The notes under the pieces are model-generated. The model was not told the DNA's origin. It did not search any database and saw only the letters and a program-made list of their open reading frames with translations. Positions 1 through 13,181 of a stretch of DNA of 64,000 nt are shown here, one piece after another. The position numbers were made by a program, and so were the translations under genes. The DNA lies in NCBI GenBank assembly GCA_002803225.1, contig NXFV01001621.1, positions 1 through 64,000 of the forward strand, given 5' to 3'. Within the stretch, counting starts at the first letter, position 1; each line of letters starts with the position of its first letter. This DNA comes from Gamarada debralockiae. Lineage: Eukaryota; Ascomycota; Leotiomycetes; Helotiales; Hyphodiscaceae.

Positions 1-1543
1 GTAGATGTCGGGTCAGATCGGTACTAAGTATACCGATATTTCAGGCAATATTCCTGACAATTTTAACCCCTATCATCTCCCACGTGACTTTATTCATTTA
101 ATTCATGAATTTTTGATCATTTTCATTATACTGGATAAAGCCCCGGAAGATTATTTGAATTTGAATGGTGAATTGAGGAAAAATATATGAATCATTTATA
201 TCGGAGCCCTAGGTACTCCAAGACAACGGCCACACCTACCAGCATAATCTCGAGTCATTCTTCTACGTTTAGCATTCGCTATGGTCACGAAGGTGTAGTC
301 GCCCAGGAGGAATCAACTGCACTACATTCACAGCCGAACCAAAGGAGGACGCAACCAGCGAAGACTAGCATACGGCGAGGTTGGTATACTAGGACCTATG
401 CAGAACTTGCCAACAGTAAACGCGATCACATAGTCAGTTTTGAAAATATCACTGCACACTTTACACCAGAGTTTTGCGGTCTTAAGGATCTGGCCAAGGA
501 GTTGAGGAATACTCTATTCCGCAGTCGAGATCGAGATCCGGCGCCTTTCACAGGAACATACAAAGATCGCAGTATCATGTACAACAGGATAATCAATGTA
601 TTCAACAAGGCGGTCAGCCATTTGGGAAAGGAGTAGTAGGGAAAGCATAAGGCGAAGCGAGGACTGGCCATCAGCATTGAGAGGCGTTTTGTTTGGTACG
701 GAGGGTTTAGGGAAAGTTGTACGATATAATTATACCATGGAAGTAAATAGCTGCGCGACTTTATATATATCCCATCGGCTATTTTCAATAAAGATTTCTC
801 CGCCATAGCAGAAACAACCCTAACCAAATCCCCACCCGAAGATCCTTTCAATGTTGACCTCCAAACATAAGCCTAAGCCAAAAGTCGGCCAGAGCTCGAT
901 TTCTAGCTCTGCACTGGGGACACAATTTGGCCTAGCCTTCATTTGCTGCCTTATTTATGGTTGGGGGAAACAGATACACATGATTTTGAATGCACGCCCA
1001 GCGGAGTTTCAGTTTTGCAAAGGACACCCTATCACATCCGAACATTAATACTATCCCCCTCCCCCTTTTCCCCCCTTTTCCTCCTCTCCCTAATAATCTA
1101 CTGTATTGATGCGGGAACCCGTCGGATTATCGGACGGATGCTTATCGCTTATGAAGCGTTATCACGCGCAAATATCTCAACCCAGGCTAATATAAAACCA
1201 TTCACAACGTGCTGGCTTTTAACTTGACCTTTCATGATTTTAATCCAAGTATTAGCTTTCTAAAGGCTTTACATAAAGGCTTTTAATTGTGATTCAATTG
1301 TGTGACAGCAGGAGCAAAGCAATGGTCTGAAGCGCAAAGATCTAAGTCTCGATTGTCTTTAAAATACTAAACTAAGGAAGAAAGGAAAAGACCAAAGGAA
1401 TGGAATAACCGAGCTCTTGTACCCCTATGCTAACCTTAGGCGAAACAGACGAAACCGCCACGCTGTCGCATAGTAAGCCACAAGTGACGACTGCCGTCAC
1501 AAATTGTCATTAGTTTTATGACTTATTTCTCTTCCCTTTCTAA
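1..1543. other. Intergenic stretch without a supported gene
   Basis: No recognisable protein, tRNA or repeat. The longest open frame (187..636, +, 149 codons, ATG start) encodes a low-complexity, Ser/Thr/Arg-rich peptide with no domain I know. An antisense frame (426..851) overlaps it. Neither has convincing introns or a family match, so I do not call them genes. The segment lies downstream of the MFS transporter gene, whose 3' UTR probably occupies the last few hundred bases. Confidence 0.5.
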
Positions 1544-3307
1544 TTACCCTGTAATGTCCACCGCTTTTGTTAACGACTGTATTCCCGTCTTCGTCTCCGT
1601 GTGCTCCGTGTTCAGTTTTCGGTGCTTAATGAATACACTGGCTACCATGGCCACAGCCGCCAAGCACGTGTACAATATGAACATATTCCTCATACTCCAC
1701 GCGAAAGCCTCCAGGACCACTTGACGCTGCGAGGAGTCTCGGATCGACCGCGGGATACCCACGTTTGCCGCTGCCTGGCTACCCAATAGGGCCTCGAGGA
1801 CAGATTTGTTGAGCCCAGCGGCAGCAAGGGACGATTGCCGAGCATCCATACTATTTTGGAATACCACACCGCCGACCACGACAGACAGTGCCATTGCAAC
1901 GCTACGGACGAAACCCAAGGACGCTGTGGCTGCAGCAGTATCGACCTGGCTAACAGTGTTCTGGATAGCAGCCATAGGCGCCTGGAAAAGAAGCGCAGGG
2001 CCAAAAGCACCAACGATTTCCAACCCGACGACCACTGCAACAGACGTGTCGGTTCCGAAATATATGTACAGCCCTGTCCCTAACGTCATGAGCGTTGTGC
2101 CGGCCCATATAAACTCCCTGTAGCGGCCTGTGCGATGGATCAGGACGCCGGCCATAATTTCAAGGGCGGCTTGCATTACTATCAGCGGTAGTAATAGAAC
2201 ACCGCTCCGGAGAGGCGAGACTTGCAGTACACTTTGAAAGTATAGCGGCAGATAATATTCTATGCCTATGAGAACCATGCCGTGCGTGAAGACAACAATG
2301 AAAGTTGCATTGTTAGACCAATTTGTAAACACGGCTAGCGGCATTAGGGGGTATTTGGCCAGGCGTTGTTCGCTAAAAAGGAAGAAGCCGATCATGAGCG
2401 TCCCGAATACAATCAAGCAGATGACTTTCGGGCTATTCCAAGGAAATATCGCACCACCGAAATCCAGTCCGACGAGAAGGAGAAGGGTGACCGCTAGGAT
2501 AGAGACGGTCCCAAACCAATCGACGGCCCGAACGCCTTCGCTTAGCTTTGTGCGCGGGTTGTGCACATCCAGGTACAGAAGCAAGAGGACGAAGGTGACC
2601 CCAGAGATAGGGAGGTTGATCCAGAAGCACCACCGCCAACTCTTGTACTGTATAAAGGCTCCCCCGATTAGCGGTCCAGCGGATCCAGCCAGTGCCCACA
2701 CGAACCCTAGGAAGCCTAAGTATAATGATCGCTTCCGCACACTGAAGAGATCTGAGATCGTGATGATTACCACTTGTATCAGGCCACCGCTAGCTGCGCC
2801 TTGCAGCGATCGTCCAGCGATGAGCATTGGCATATTCGTACTTAGTGCCACAAGTATGCTGGCGGCTGCAAATAAACCGACTGCTACGAGGAGCACGGGC
2901 TTCCGGCCCCAAATGTCGCTGAATTTTGCCCAGATTGGACCTGTAGCGGCGTTGGCAAGCAGGTAGGCGCCGCCAATCCAAACATAACCCGAAGCAGAAC
3001 GCAGCTCAGCGCAGATTGTGGGAATAGATATTGCGACAATGGTCTGATCAAGAGCGGCTACGCCGAGGGCAAGCTACAAGGTATCGTTAGCCAGGTAGTA
3101 TTGGCTGAAGACTAGGGCGGGTTAGGTTACATAGAGAGCCAATAAAATGGCGTATAGACGCAGCCTTGTGCGGACCTTGGGGCTGTCTATTAGATCGAGT
3201 GGCGTGATCGGGGTATTAATGGGAGAAACCCCCGCGGCGGGAAGCTCTGCAGGCAATCCAGCGTGTACCAAAGGAGGCTCAGCGGTCGTGATAATATCCA
3301 TGGTCAT
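1544..3307 (-). CDS. MFS transporter, DHA2-like (14-TM drug:H+ antiporter family)
   Basis: Plasma-membrane proton-coupled exporter of the major facilitator superfamily, probably for toxins, drugs or a secondary metabolite; the substrate cannot be read from the sequence. Two exons: 3307..3131 and 3073..1544, separated by a 57-nt intron (GTAACC...TTGTAG) joined in phase 0, giving 568 aa. The N-terminus is a cytosolic Pro-rich tail (about 45 aa), then TM1 (YAILLALY|LALGVAALDQTIVA). Motif A is seen as KFSDIWGRKPVLL between TM2 and TM3. The antiporter motif C region reads GPLIGGAFIQYKSWRW, followed by FWINLP, typical of fungal DHA2 exporters. Hydrophobicity and length fit about 14 segments. The start is the first ATG of MTMD; a second ATG lies two codons on. 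No biosynthetic genes adjoin it. The reading frame is intact. Confidence 0.9.
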
Positions 3308-3707
3308 TTGATATTGCTTGTGTTGGTAAAGAGCGCAGAATCGTTATGAGCCTTTCAATAAGTAGGTGAAGAGGTGGACGAATAAAGAAATGAAACGATA
3401 TGCAAGACGATTTTATATAATTAGCGATGGAACAGGATGACTAAAGGATAAGCCAAGGCCCGGTCGTGACTCACCGGTGATACTTTCCTGATTTCAACAC
3501 TCACGCCTGATGTACTCGTGCTGCCCAAAAGTTACATTGACCCACTTAGTATGCCTCTAGGAGGAGGTTAGTCTCTTGGCACAATCAGCCAATTAGAGAG
3601 CTAGATTTTTCTTGGACTCATTAACCTCATAAGAGCTCTAGATTATTGCAATTTAATCAATGAAAGTTAATCATTGATTTTGAATCAATAAATCAACGCG
3701 CTAGGAT

Positions 3708-3717
3708 TATATAAATA
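3708..3717 (+). promoter_or_regulatory. TATA box upstream of the 3.8-kb membrane protein gene
   Basis: TATATAAATA lies 49 nt before the ATG at 3766 in an AT-rich intergenic stretch (3308-3765) that also serves as the 5' side of the divergent MFS gene. The position supports transcription starting just upstream of 3766. No other conserved site was recognised here. Confidence 0.5.
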
Positions 3718-3765
3718 TAGGATTTATAGTGGGTACGCGTTTCTCTTCCTTTAGGACTAAAAACC

Positions 3766-4961
3766 ATGGCCAATCAATCGAAAATCAAAGGCTATCGCGG
3801 CCCTAAGATCCATCCTTACTTACGCGTCGCAGTTATTGTCCTACGTCTCTTTTGCACCAATGATTACTATGATATTTCTCGAAAGACTAGCCTTGTATAT
3901 AATACAGCGTATCAGATCTAGGCTAGGATATCAAACGCACTCTTGGCGGAGAGAACTACAACGGATGCGGGGATTTTGTGACGCTAGCGACACCAGCAGT
4001 GTGCTGTTTGGGAGTTGGACTGATTGGCCAAGCAGGTCTCGCAACGTGGCAGATGCTATCTGTTAGAGTACCTACTTGGTCAGCTAATCCTCTGGATACA
4101 GCTTGGGCGAGCGTCGTCCTGGGTGCGAGAACGAGAGCATCTCAACGCTGTATGATGAGCGTACACGATATGGGGCTTGCACCCGGCCCGCAACAGCCAA
4201 AAGTCAAACAACTCTCCATCTGGAGAGCGCACAAGGAGGCTCGAAGAATTATGTACTACATATGGACACTTACTGTGCTCAGCTATGTCTGGTTCGGCAT
4301 AACACAGGGCACGCTCGTTCAGAAAACAAGATATCCAACACTAGGGAAGCCTTGTAACGGCTGCAATGCATACCTAGGAAGCAACTGGAACTTGCTCCCC
4401 GATCATGGCAAGGCACCAACGAGCGCTGCTATCATTGTGGAATTCAAGTCCAGCTTCTACACAGGAATGTTCACTCTCGTCAGCGTGTTCCAGGGTTTCT
4501 TGACCTTGGCCCTCCACTGTGCCGAGCTCATCACAACTTTAAACAGAGATGAGAAGACGTGGCGTCAATGTTACTCTACGCAGCCTTATAACCCTCGGCC
4601 AAACGCCTTGCTTCGTGCTGCGACGAGTTGGATAGCTATCACTCTCTTCCTGCTAAAGGCTATTCTGCATTGGCTCTTTGGTAAAGGCATGTCTTATGCG
4701 TACAACTGGGGTATCTTCCTGAGGCCGCCACAACTCCTGTATCTCAGCATTGGTGTGACGGTCCTTGCAGCTTTTACAACTTTTCTAAGCTTCCAGCAGC
4801 CTAAGGGCACACAGCCTGCTACTTTTGGCCATATTCAGACGTTGGTTGATCTCGTGGATGAGTGGCACTTGCTACTGTTTTGGGGTGATAAGGGACTGAG
4901 TAGAGAAAATGACCAGGTCAAACATGCCGGTCAGCCTCAGTTCCGCTGGATACGATCGTGA
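3766..4961 (+). CDS. Fungal multi-pass membrane protein of unknown function, 5' part uncertain
   Basis: The frame ending at 4961 is open from 3927 (345 codons). It encodes several hydrophobic segments: around TPAVCCLGVGLIGQAGL, the IWTLTVLSYVWFGI region, TLVSVFQGFLTLAL, the SWIAITLFLLKAILHW region and the LYLSIGVTVLAAFTTFL region. The C-terminus (PKGTQPATFGHIQTLVDLVDEW, then WGDKG) is one I associate with a large uncharacterised fungal membrane protein family. Other family-like stretches are WSANPLDT and WRAHKEARRIMY. Family members are usually much longer, so the N-terminal half seems missing. A TATA box and an ATG at 3766 suggest a first exon (MANQSKIKGYRGPKIHP...) spliced to about 3927, but no clean donor and acceptor pair stands out. 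It could be a truncated gene remnant. Confidence 0.45.
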
Positions 4962-4980
4962 TAGATGCGTTGTATGAGGG

Positions 4981-4997
4981 TGATTAGCGCCTGAGCA
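4981..4997 (+). repeat. 17-bp dispersed repeat, copy 1
   Basis: TGATTAGCGCCTGAGCA occurs here, 19 nt after the stop of the membrane protein gene, and again identically at 30341-30357. Both copies sit at the edge of repeat-like DNA. Confidence 0.6.
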
Positions 4998-7900
4998 TGT
5001 ATATAGTGAGCTATTATTCATTACGAATATAAAATGTATTGCAGTAGTCTACAAGAAAATCCTTCTGTGTAGACGCAGCTTAGGCTTTACTTTGCAGTGT
5101 GGGCTTTTGCTTCGCGGTAACGTTTCGCGCTGACGCGGCTGCTTTGTGGTAAGGCTCTGCTTTGCGTTAAGGCTCTGCTTTGCGTTGACGCAGCTTCTGC
5201 TTTGCGTTAAGGCTCTGCTTTGCGTTGACGCAGCTTCTGCTTTGCGGTAACGCAGTCATGACCTTTTGGCCGAAGATCGTAATACTATCTAAAAGCGTGA
5301 AAATTCAAAAACAAAGTCAATTCTCTTCTAAATAATTTCCCTCCCTACCGGTCTTAAACACTTTATGACAAACATTTTGAGCAAATGAAAAAAGAGAGAG
5401 AAGCCGCCAGGGCCACGAGGGAAAACAATCCCCATAACATTCAAGGTGCACACACCCAAGTACACCGTATCAAGCATTGCACTAAATCCCCGCCTAAGTA
5501 GAGCTAACTACACCCCTGACTCTCATTAACTTACTCTCCCTTTCCCTTTCTCTCGAAAAGGAGGGCGTAATGACGCCTAGCCCCCGCTGAGAATCAAGTA
5601 AAAGAGACCGCATTTAAACCAAAAGTATCAACATCTCCAGATTATACCTTGCTAGAAGTGTCTTAAACTTACCTTAAGTCCACTCAAAAATGCCCCTACT
5701 TCAAGTCACCTTCCTCCCTCCCATCTTTCTATTTGTGTCAAAGATGATATTTATCGAGGAATCTTAAGTCGCGTTAACCAACTTAGCCTCTCTTGCACTC
5801 AACTTAGAGAAGCGGAGGAGGAAAACACGCACCTTGCTAGAATATACCCCTAGTGTGATAGTTCTGTCGAATGTCACTTGACATGATTCACTTGACGCGT
5901 AGTGTGATGGTTTGCTAACTAGGCAAACGTTAGCAGCGGTGTGGATAGCTTTGACCATTGCGCCAACTGGCCAATAAGGCACTAGAATAAGGTTGGAGCC
6001 TTATTCGCTATTCTACTATATATAAGTTACCTTTGGGATTCTTCACATTTGCAAGATTAGTTCATGGTACATTGGTCACCTAGGAAGGCAAATACACTCT
6101 AGCTAGTCCTGTAAACCAAAAAAAAATACGAGCAACGAGTCCCGAACCTCCTTTACACACAATCATGAAGTGATTCGGAACAATTCGTGGTAGCTGCTGG
6201 CGCTGGCTGCGTACATCCCTTTCCCCGTCACCACGAGACATGCTGTCACCTCCCATTCCAGACTGGATGTGACTTGCCCATAATAAAACTCGTGAGGTGA
6301 GTGTTGAAATGGAAGCTTTGGAGTCTTCAAAAGGTGTAGCATATTTCACCAATATGCGAACAGAAGCATCTCATGGCGCGCATTGGGCGAGGTCCTCAGC
6401 TCATAATCTCGCAATCTCGCATGGAGGCTAGACAGTTGCGGTTCGAATGCACCCTTGATATCGTGAGTACCCAGACGCGATCAAGTGATCAAGTTGATGG
6501 AAGGAGACAATATTTATCTTTCTCACAGGAAGGAATCACTCCCTGTGCCGCACAAAATCAAGAACATGACGACAGCTTCATGCTGAACGATGCCTCGTCG
6601 ATGGCGCTCCTCCGCGCATGTGTCGTGGTAGAGGCGCTTATAACACTTCTTCAATCACGAAAATGATGGGAAGAAATCTTGGATACTTGGCGCGCGCTAA
6701 ACAATCGAATCCGAGGCATTATACTCGCACTAAGATACTATTTTCGGGCTAGCCCCCTTCCTTCCTCGTTACCCCTCGACTCTACTCACCCGCGAGCCGT
6801 GAGCGCGACTTCCCGAAATGGCCCTGCACCAACACGACACGACTCACGTTGCCACTTCTACTGAGGCATGGCCTGACTAGCGTCGGCCCAGCGATGAACC
6901 GGCATGAACACTGAGTTGGTCCAGAAATGTGTGCTGCACCGTTCTAATATCGCAACATAGTTTCCCCACACAAAATTCTGAACTTTCATAGTAGTGTGAA
7001 TTCCACACCAGTGCAGTGGTCATGCAGACTCGAGTGGGTCGTCCTATAACCAGTTCCGTCAAATTAGAACGATCTTCGCCCCAAAGGGGCAAAAGGAGCG
7101 AAGCAGCTGGCAGGCGCGAAAGCTCACATCCGAAGCTGCGTGGGGACCACCGGGCCGATACATCTATGAGTAGATCAATGCTATCCCAATCCACACCAAA
7201 ACTGCACACTCGTACCGTCGCCGGCAATCAAGAAGCTCAAACTTTCAAGCGACTCACTGAACTGAAATAATTCGCATTTATTTTTACTTTACAATTCCGA
7301 ATTCCTGTCATCCCTGGGTAACCAGCCGTCTAGTAATCTGTACCTGTGCGAGTCTATACTGTACGTCATCCCAAATACACAATTTAATAAATGAGTACAA
7401 ATAAACCAAGCGAGATGAAGGATATGATAGCCATCCACGCAGCCTTCTCGCCTTTCGAAGTACAGGCAACGTAACCAAAGGCAACAGAAAGGAGTAATAG
7501 AACATATAACGGCGTTGCTAGAGCCGCGTTCAACTTCGTTCTTCTATTGTCCCCACATAGTTTGAGTCAGTATTGAACGGGAAAGAAAGGTTGGCACCTA
7601 CACTCACGAGCCAATCCAAAAATATCGGTCTTTGGCCTCTTTTCTTCTTGCTCTCTTCTCCACATTCTCAATTCTCTCCTTGCGTGCCCGAACAAAAGTG
7701 TTCCAGCCTCGCCGAAAATGGTGCGGAACGTGTCGACGTCATAGTAGTTGAGTTCTGAACCTCGTCCATACTTCCATTTCTAGGCTATGTCTCGAGCTTC
7801 GCTTTCAGGAACCCCGTGGAGGTTAAAATAGTGACGAACAAGTTGCGGACGTTATATAGCGAGGAATCCCGTCTGATGGTTGGGGCGTTGCCATGACTGG

Positions 7901-10876
7901 ACCTTGGTAGAGGGAATGATTGTGGCCAGTTCCTGAAATTTGGAGTTGCAAAAGTCCGGGTGAAGTACACCCAACTTGAATAAAGAAGAATAGAATGGAG
8001 TGTAGAGTCATACTTTATGGCCCCTAAGACGTTGGCCTCGAGATCGTTGTTTGACGTAAACTCGCTAAGGACTGCGGCCCTCGGGAGGATCGACAAAGGA
8101 GGTCTGATTGACTGTCACGTGGAAGCAGTTGCTACACGTGACTGGTGGAGAATCTACTGGGTTGATTGGACCAAGGTTTTCGGATGTAGAGAAGTAGGAA
8201 ATAAAATGGTTTGTTTTAAATCTATGCTGTTTGTATTGGTAGTAGACAGAGCGAATAAAATCAAGCATAGAAGGCATTGCCTACTTTCTTAAGGAGACTA
8301 ATCGCTCTTCGGATTTGACCTTTTCAAGTGATAACTCTGAACTCTTATTGGGTTGTGAACCAAAAATCAAATGAATGATTAAAGTATACCTTCAATTGTA
8401 AATTACAAAAGCATGAAGCTGCCTTAAGTCTTTTAGGGGGAGTCTGATTCTGGCAGTGCTGGAGAAGTAGAGCTATTCAAGATGGAGTGAAACAGACGGT
8501 AACCCGAGATAGGAGAAGCAGGGTAAAATTCAAGACCTCAGATGGAGTGGTGAAGACTGTCCCAGCTTGATCAATCGGATCTTCCCCTTCATTTCGGCAG
8601 GGCCAACTTTCACCCAACCAGCATGTGTTTCCCTTCCCGTTGCCCAAGGACGCTTACTCGTAGAATAGTTTGTGTCTATTATCGGTCCTTTCCATTGACT
8701 TGTGTTCGGATATATCTGTCATGGAGTCCTTAGCCTTCTTTACGTTCTTCGGTCCTCCATGAAATACTCGAGAGCTTTCATCTGCCAATCTTCTCGTGTA
8801 GCTCGATTACCATTTTGACTTTGATCTTGCCCAACACGTTACCTGCCAGACCGAGTGTTATCTCCCATATCTCTCACCAGAACTTGTGTTTAAGGATGCG
8901 CAGCTGTAAGTGTCTCTGAAATGGTATGAGGCAGCAAAGTATCGTCGGTGGAGGTCGCGAGGTTTGACGTCGAAGTGTTTAAGGTCTGACTTTCGAAGGT
9001 TGACTAGTGACTAGGTATCTAGAAGCACAGAAGCATAGAAGCATAGAAGCATTAGCCGCTGCAAATGAAGAGAATTGGGTTACCTGGAAAGAGAGGAGAT
9101 TTGACGGTGTGAAAGTATTGAGCTTGTCTTGAGGCTCAGAAGAGAGTCCTAGAACCGACCCAAAGAAAATGTGAAGGTTGACATGGGATGTTTTCCAAGG
9201 GATTAACACAACGATAGTAATGCTGCCGTCAAGATCAGAGGATGATGTTCTGCTCGAGATTGAACAGTCGTCGCGGTGGGAGATAACATGATTCCTAAAT
9301 GCCTCTCAACTCCGTCGTACCCAAAAGGGCACTGTTGGGTTCGGAACTCAGGAGGAAAGTGGAAGCTCAACGAAGAGTATCTCTGTACTGTTCTGCCTAG
9401 GCTCAGCAATTTTGGGATGCGTTTGGCAGATTTTTGATGAGAAGTGAGAAGTGTTTACGAGGCTCCGTTGCGACCGAGATCACGAACCTCGCCAATCGGT
9501 TGTTCTTCCTGTTTTGAAAGCGGCCCGCTCAGCGATCTTAAACTCAGATAACGCACTTAGAAACTATGAACTATCAGGCTATGGCGTAGCTCAAATTGCC
9601 GGCAGCTGTGGGAGTATTGTATTATTAACTCTTTCAAACAGCAAGTCCTCAGACCCTCGAACCTTCATCGATCTTGTCTATCATCTCTACCAGGAACAAG
9701 TATTTCCTTTTCATACCCAAAAAGCACCTACTGATGCCAAAATTCTCTGTGCAAGCCTCACAGTCTTCTAAAACCGAATCCGTCAACAATTACTCAAGCC
9801 TCCAACCGTTCAACAAACCTATTCCAACACCCTCCTACCTTACGCGCGACATTTGGGCATCCTTGGTTCTCACAACAGGAGGATTATCCGAAGAATATGA
9901 CACAAGTTGGTGCATTGGAGAACACACTATGTTCTCGTCTGGGTTTGATCGTAGCGCTTCTAGCTGTTTGAACAAGCTCATGCAAGACGAGTCACGAACA
10001 ATCTTGCGGTCGTGAAGGGAGACGCGTTTGGGAAGTGAAGGTGGAAGGATCAAGCCATCGAGGAAAGGGGCCATAGATTTGCTATAATGTTTTGAGACCC
10101 AGCTTTCCTTCGATCGTTGAATGAGACTTCAGACACACCTTGTATTGGATTGTTATGTATTGCTGCAAGATCATATATTCATCAATCGTCAATTCACAAT
10201 GGCATATTAGAACATGGGTATCAACGAGGCCACCTGCATTGACTACTTCAAACTATCTTCCCATTCATCGCCACCTCAATCCCCAACCTCAACTCGCTCT
10301 TCCGCTTCAGAATACAACAGCCACTCAGCGAGCGCGCAAGAGATACAACAACCCATCGATCACAAACTACATTAGGAAATCCCACTAATGACGTCGACAT
10401 CAACTCAAGGAAAGCCCGAAAACGTAACGCTCTCGCGATTAGCGGAGCGAAAATCAAGTAAGCACTCTCATAACTCCCTTTCCTTCCCATCCCAATTCCC
10501 AATCAATGACTGCATTTAGTGGAAAAGATGTGCCATATCAGGCAAGCTCCATCAAATCACTTTTCTTTCTCCCCGAGTTGGTAATGCTGTCCTGTTGACC
10601 CAGCCAAAAGTCCTAATTCCAAATCCCAATGCCCGTATTCCTGTTGTCCCATTCCAAAGCGCCGTTTGAACTCTTGTAGTTTGACCAAGGCCAAGTCCCA
10701 ACTAAACAAATCATAAACAAATTGGTGCTGCTGATGCTGGTGATAATGATGAGGGAGGTGTTGTGAAATTACATGATATGAGGATGCGGAGATTGTTAGC
10801 ATCATCATTATGCATTCGGGGAGTAAATCCGTTCGGATGAAGGAGAGAGGTCGATATCGAGATCAAATTGATGGAA
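4998..10876. other. Gene-free region (apart from the minisatellite)
   Basis: All open frames are short (at most about 125 codons), overlap each other on both strands and show no recognisable domain. Minor items: four 8-bp AGAAGCAT/C units at about 9020-9051, and two CACGTG boxes (8116-8121 and 8135-8140) 19 bp apart. The last few hundred bases are probably the 3' UTR of the vib-1-like gene. Confidence 0.55.
5105..5255 (+). repeat. GC-rich minisatellite
   Basis: Degenerate tandem array built on CTTTGCG/TTAAGGCTCTG modules. A 40-bp unit, beginning TTAAGGCTCTGCTTTGCG and containing TTGACGCAGC, occurs in two adjacent full copies around 5167-5245. More diverged copies lie to the left (GCTTCGCGGTAACG, CGCTGACGCGGCTG). 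The units are not separated by unique spacers, so this is not a CRISPR array. Confidence 0.8.
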
Positions 10877-13181
10877 TTAGGTGATATTCAGCTCCTGCTG
10901 AATCAATGCTGTCGGAAAATATCCCTTCGACTCAGGTACTCCATCCCAACGTCCGCAATGCCTGCCAAAGCCGTCCTGGGTACTCATCAAGCTTGGCAGT
11001 GTATACCCACCAGAGGTGTGTTCCTGCTTCACCTTGGAAGTCGTGTATTCCGACACGCCCGGCAATGCCAATGGGTACCGGTTTTCATTGACTTCATAGA
11101 TGGGCGCTGCGTAATAAAGATAGCCGGGCGCTTCTTCGATGCTCTTCGCCTCTTCTGCAGACATCGTGGGCTCCATTGGTATCTGCAGTGGCGCAATATT
11201 CGATCGGTAATGATGCGATCTTCCGTCGTAAGAACTTCCATAATTTGAGGCCGGAAGCATTGATGATCCACCCATGTTGATATCTCCCGGGGTTCTTGAC
11301 GTGCTGCCACTCGGTGAAAATGCGCCTCCTCCACCAGCTCCACCAGAGCCTCCTGGACCCGTGCTCGCATTGCTACCTCTTCGTTCATTCTGGTAATGGC
11401 CTGGCGAGCGGCCACGAACCACCATTGGGGCTGACATCCGTGTCGCGATTTTGATCCACCGTTCTGGATGTTGTTGGCCAACATCTGCGAATAATTCGAC
11501 GAGCAGGTGGTAATATTGTTGGGCAGCTCTCCGCTTGCCATTGTTGGCCGTCGCATTTTTGAATTGGATGCGCTCGAATGTTGCTTCCATGGCTTGTTGA
11601 TTTGAGTTGGGACCGTATCCTTGATCGTACATACCCCGCGATGCTCCCCCAAGCCCACTATCGCCGCCGTACATTCCAAGAGATGGTGGAGGACGTGGTG
11701 CGAGGGTTATCCGAGCTGGTTTATCCTGGGGGCCTTTGTCCCGTTTTGGGGTATGTTGAACCAGCTCGATGGCTTTCCCATCCCGTCCATCAACGACAGC
11801 AGCTATCGAAATAGCGAAGTCGTACACCTGTGGAGATGATCCTCCCGGCTGTACAAGATGTATCGTGCCTGTTGGGATTGCTGGGTGAAGGGTGTATGAA
11901 CAATTTAGAGAGAAGTAATTTCTTCGATAACATGTCCAGTCGTTGTCCGCCATAAAAAATCCTTTGTCAATTTTACCAAAGATTTCTGGCCTAATCATCT
12001 GGCCGTCTGCCGTTTGGAGCTGGTAGATCACCTCGGTGGGATTGAGTGGGGGGCTGGCCTGACCCCCAAGGGAATTCTCCATGTTCGTGGGACTCGTGAA
12101 GCCACTTGAAGAAGGTGATAGTGGCACGCCCCGTACAGTACCAGCGGCTGAAGGTGATCTTGAGAGTAAATCCGACGCTCGTCGGAGGTGGGGCGTTGCA
12201 CTTGTGTATAGGTTTCGGGTAGTTACTGGTGATGCGAGGTGTGGTAGGCCTGGTGAGCGAGATGATGCCATCCCAGGGGAGGCGTTACTGAGTGGAAATG
12301 GCATAAGTATCTGTGTACAAAGCTCGTACTGTGTTGTATCAGGAAACTGAAAATGGAGCTTTACATACATCGAAGTCAATCGTGGCTTAATATCAGGCAC
12401 GGAAAATAACGATGGGGCTGGAGAAAAGTAAGAGCTTCCGCCGTTAGAATACGTGGAGCCGCTCAAGGTTGGTTGGTAGATGTTCGTATAAGGTAAAAAT
12501 GATAAGGTTGGTGTCGTTGGTTCAATAGAATATACAGGGCTGTGGTGGGAGTTGTCGGAGTCTGGATTGAATCTGATCTATCAATCAGCCTCTCTTCTGC
12601 AAGAATGTAGGACGATAGCATTTAAAGCTCAATGGAAGAGCCACAATTTGGGCAACCATCCTCAATGATGGCAGTGCTGCTCAGTAGGACTGCGTTTGTA
12701 TCACAGCCAACGCAACCGTGCGTCACACAAAGGAGCGGAGACTACCCGCGTGATGCGAACTCTTGCGGCAGTGACAGTTTGACAGCAGTGAGGCTTAAGC
12801 CGTGGAACGGCTACGAGCACGGCCAAAAGATAAATTCGTGCCATTCCAACCAGACTTCAAGCACCAGCTGGCAGGCACCCAGCGATTAGATGCACGAATG
12901 TTGGAACGATAACAGGAAGACATAAGGCGCATGTGCCTAAATGTGAGTGGCTGGGCGGATCACGAGAATGAAAAACCAATAGAGACTCACCGTACAACAT
13001 CTGTGGCAGGAAACGTTAGGTATCGCAGCCCCATGTCAGAGGGCAAAGATGACAGGTGTGCTAATCCCGACCTGGGAAGGCTGGAAGAGTTGTCAGGATC
13101 AGAGTCGGTTTCGATTATACACGAATTTGAGTGATCAGAAGAGGCGTTTAGGTCTTGGATATTACCAGATTGCGAGCACAT
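10877..13181 (-). CDS. vib-1: NDT80/PhoG-type transcription factor, VIB-1/XprG-like
   Basis: Nuclear DNA-binding regulator with the p53-like NDT80_PhoG fold. In filamentous fungi VIB-1/XprG controls extracellular protease production, the starvation response and heterokaryon-incompatibility cell death. Exon 1 13181..12991 and exon 2 12572..10877 join through a 418-nt intron (CG|GTGAGT...ATCAG|A) in phase 2, giving 628 aa. The joined N-terminus reads SSLPSDMGLRYLTFPATDVVR|FNPDSD. The NDT80 core begins near EVIYQLQTADGQMIRPEIFG and includes IDKGFFMADNDWTCYRRNYF and SLNCSYTLHP, then FERIQFKNATANNGKRRAAQ and YYHLLVELFADV. It ends in a Gly/Ser-rich linker and a C-terminus finishing in NIT. A branch site and acceptor (ATACTAAC...TTGCAG near 13217-13230 on the minus strand) suggest an upstream 5'-UTR intron. 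An alternative start lies upstream in the same frame (MLQQQ). Confidence 0.88.

Noticed and set aside
187..636. 149-codon open frame near the left edge
   Set aside because: Low-complexity Ser/Thr/Arg content, no family resemblance, and an equally long antisense frame overlaps it; not enough to call a gene.
2262..2966. 234-codon plus-strand frame across the MFS gene
   Set aside because: Shadow of the transporter coding strand; the minus-strand protein has clear family motifs.
5105..5255. Possible CRISPR array
   Set aside because: Units are tandem without unique spacers, and the genome is eukaryotic.
6373..6450. tRNA-like GGTTCGAATGC (T-loop resemblance)
   Set aside because: The five-pair T-stem does not form properly and no acceptor stem or anticodon arm pairs around it.
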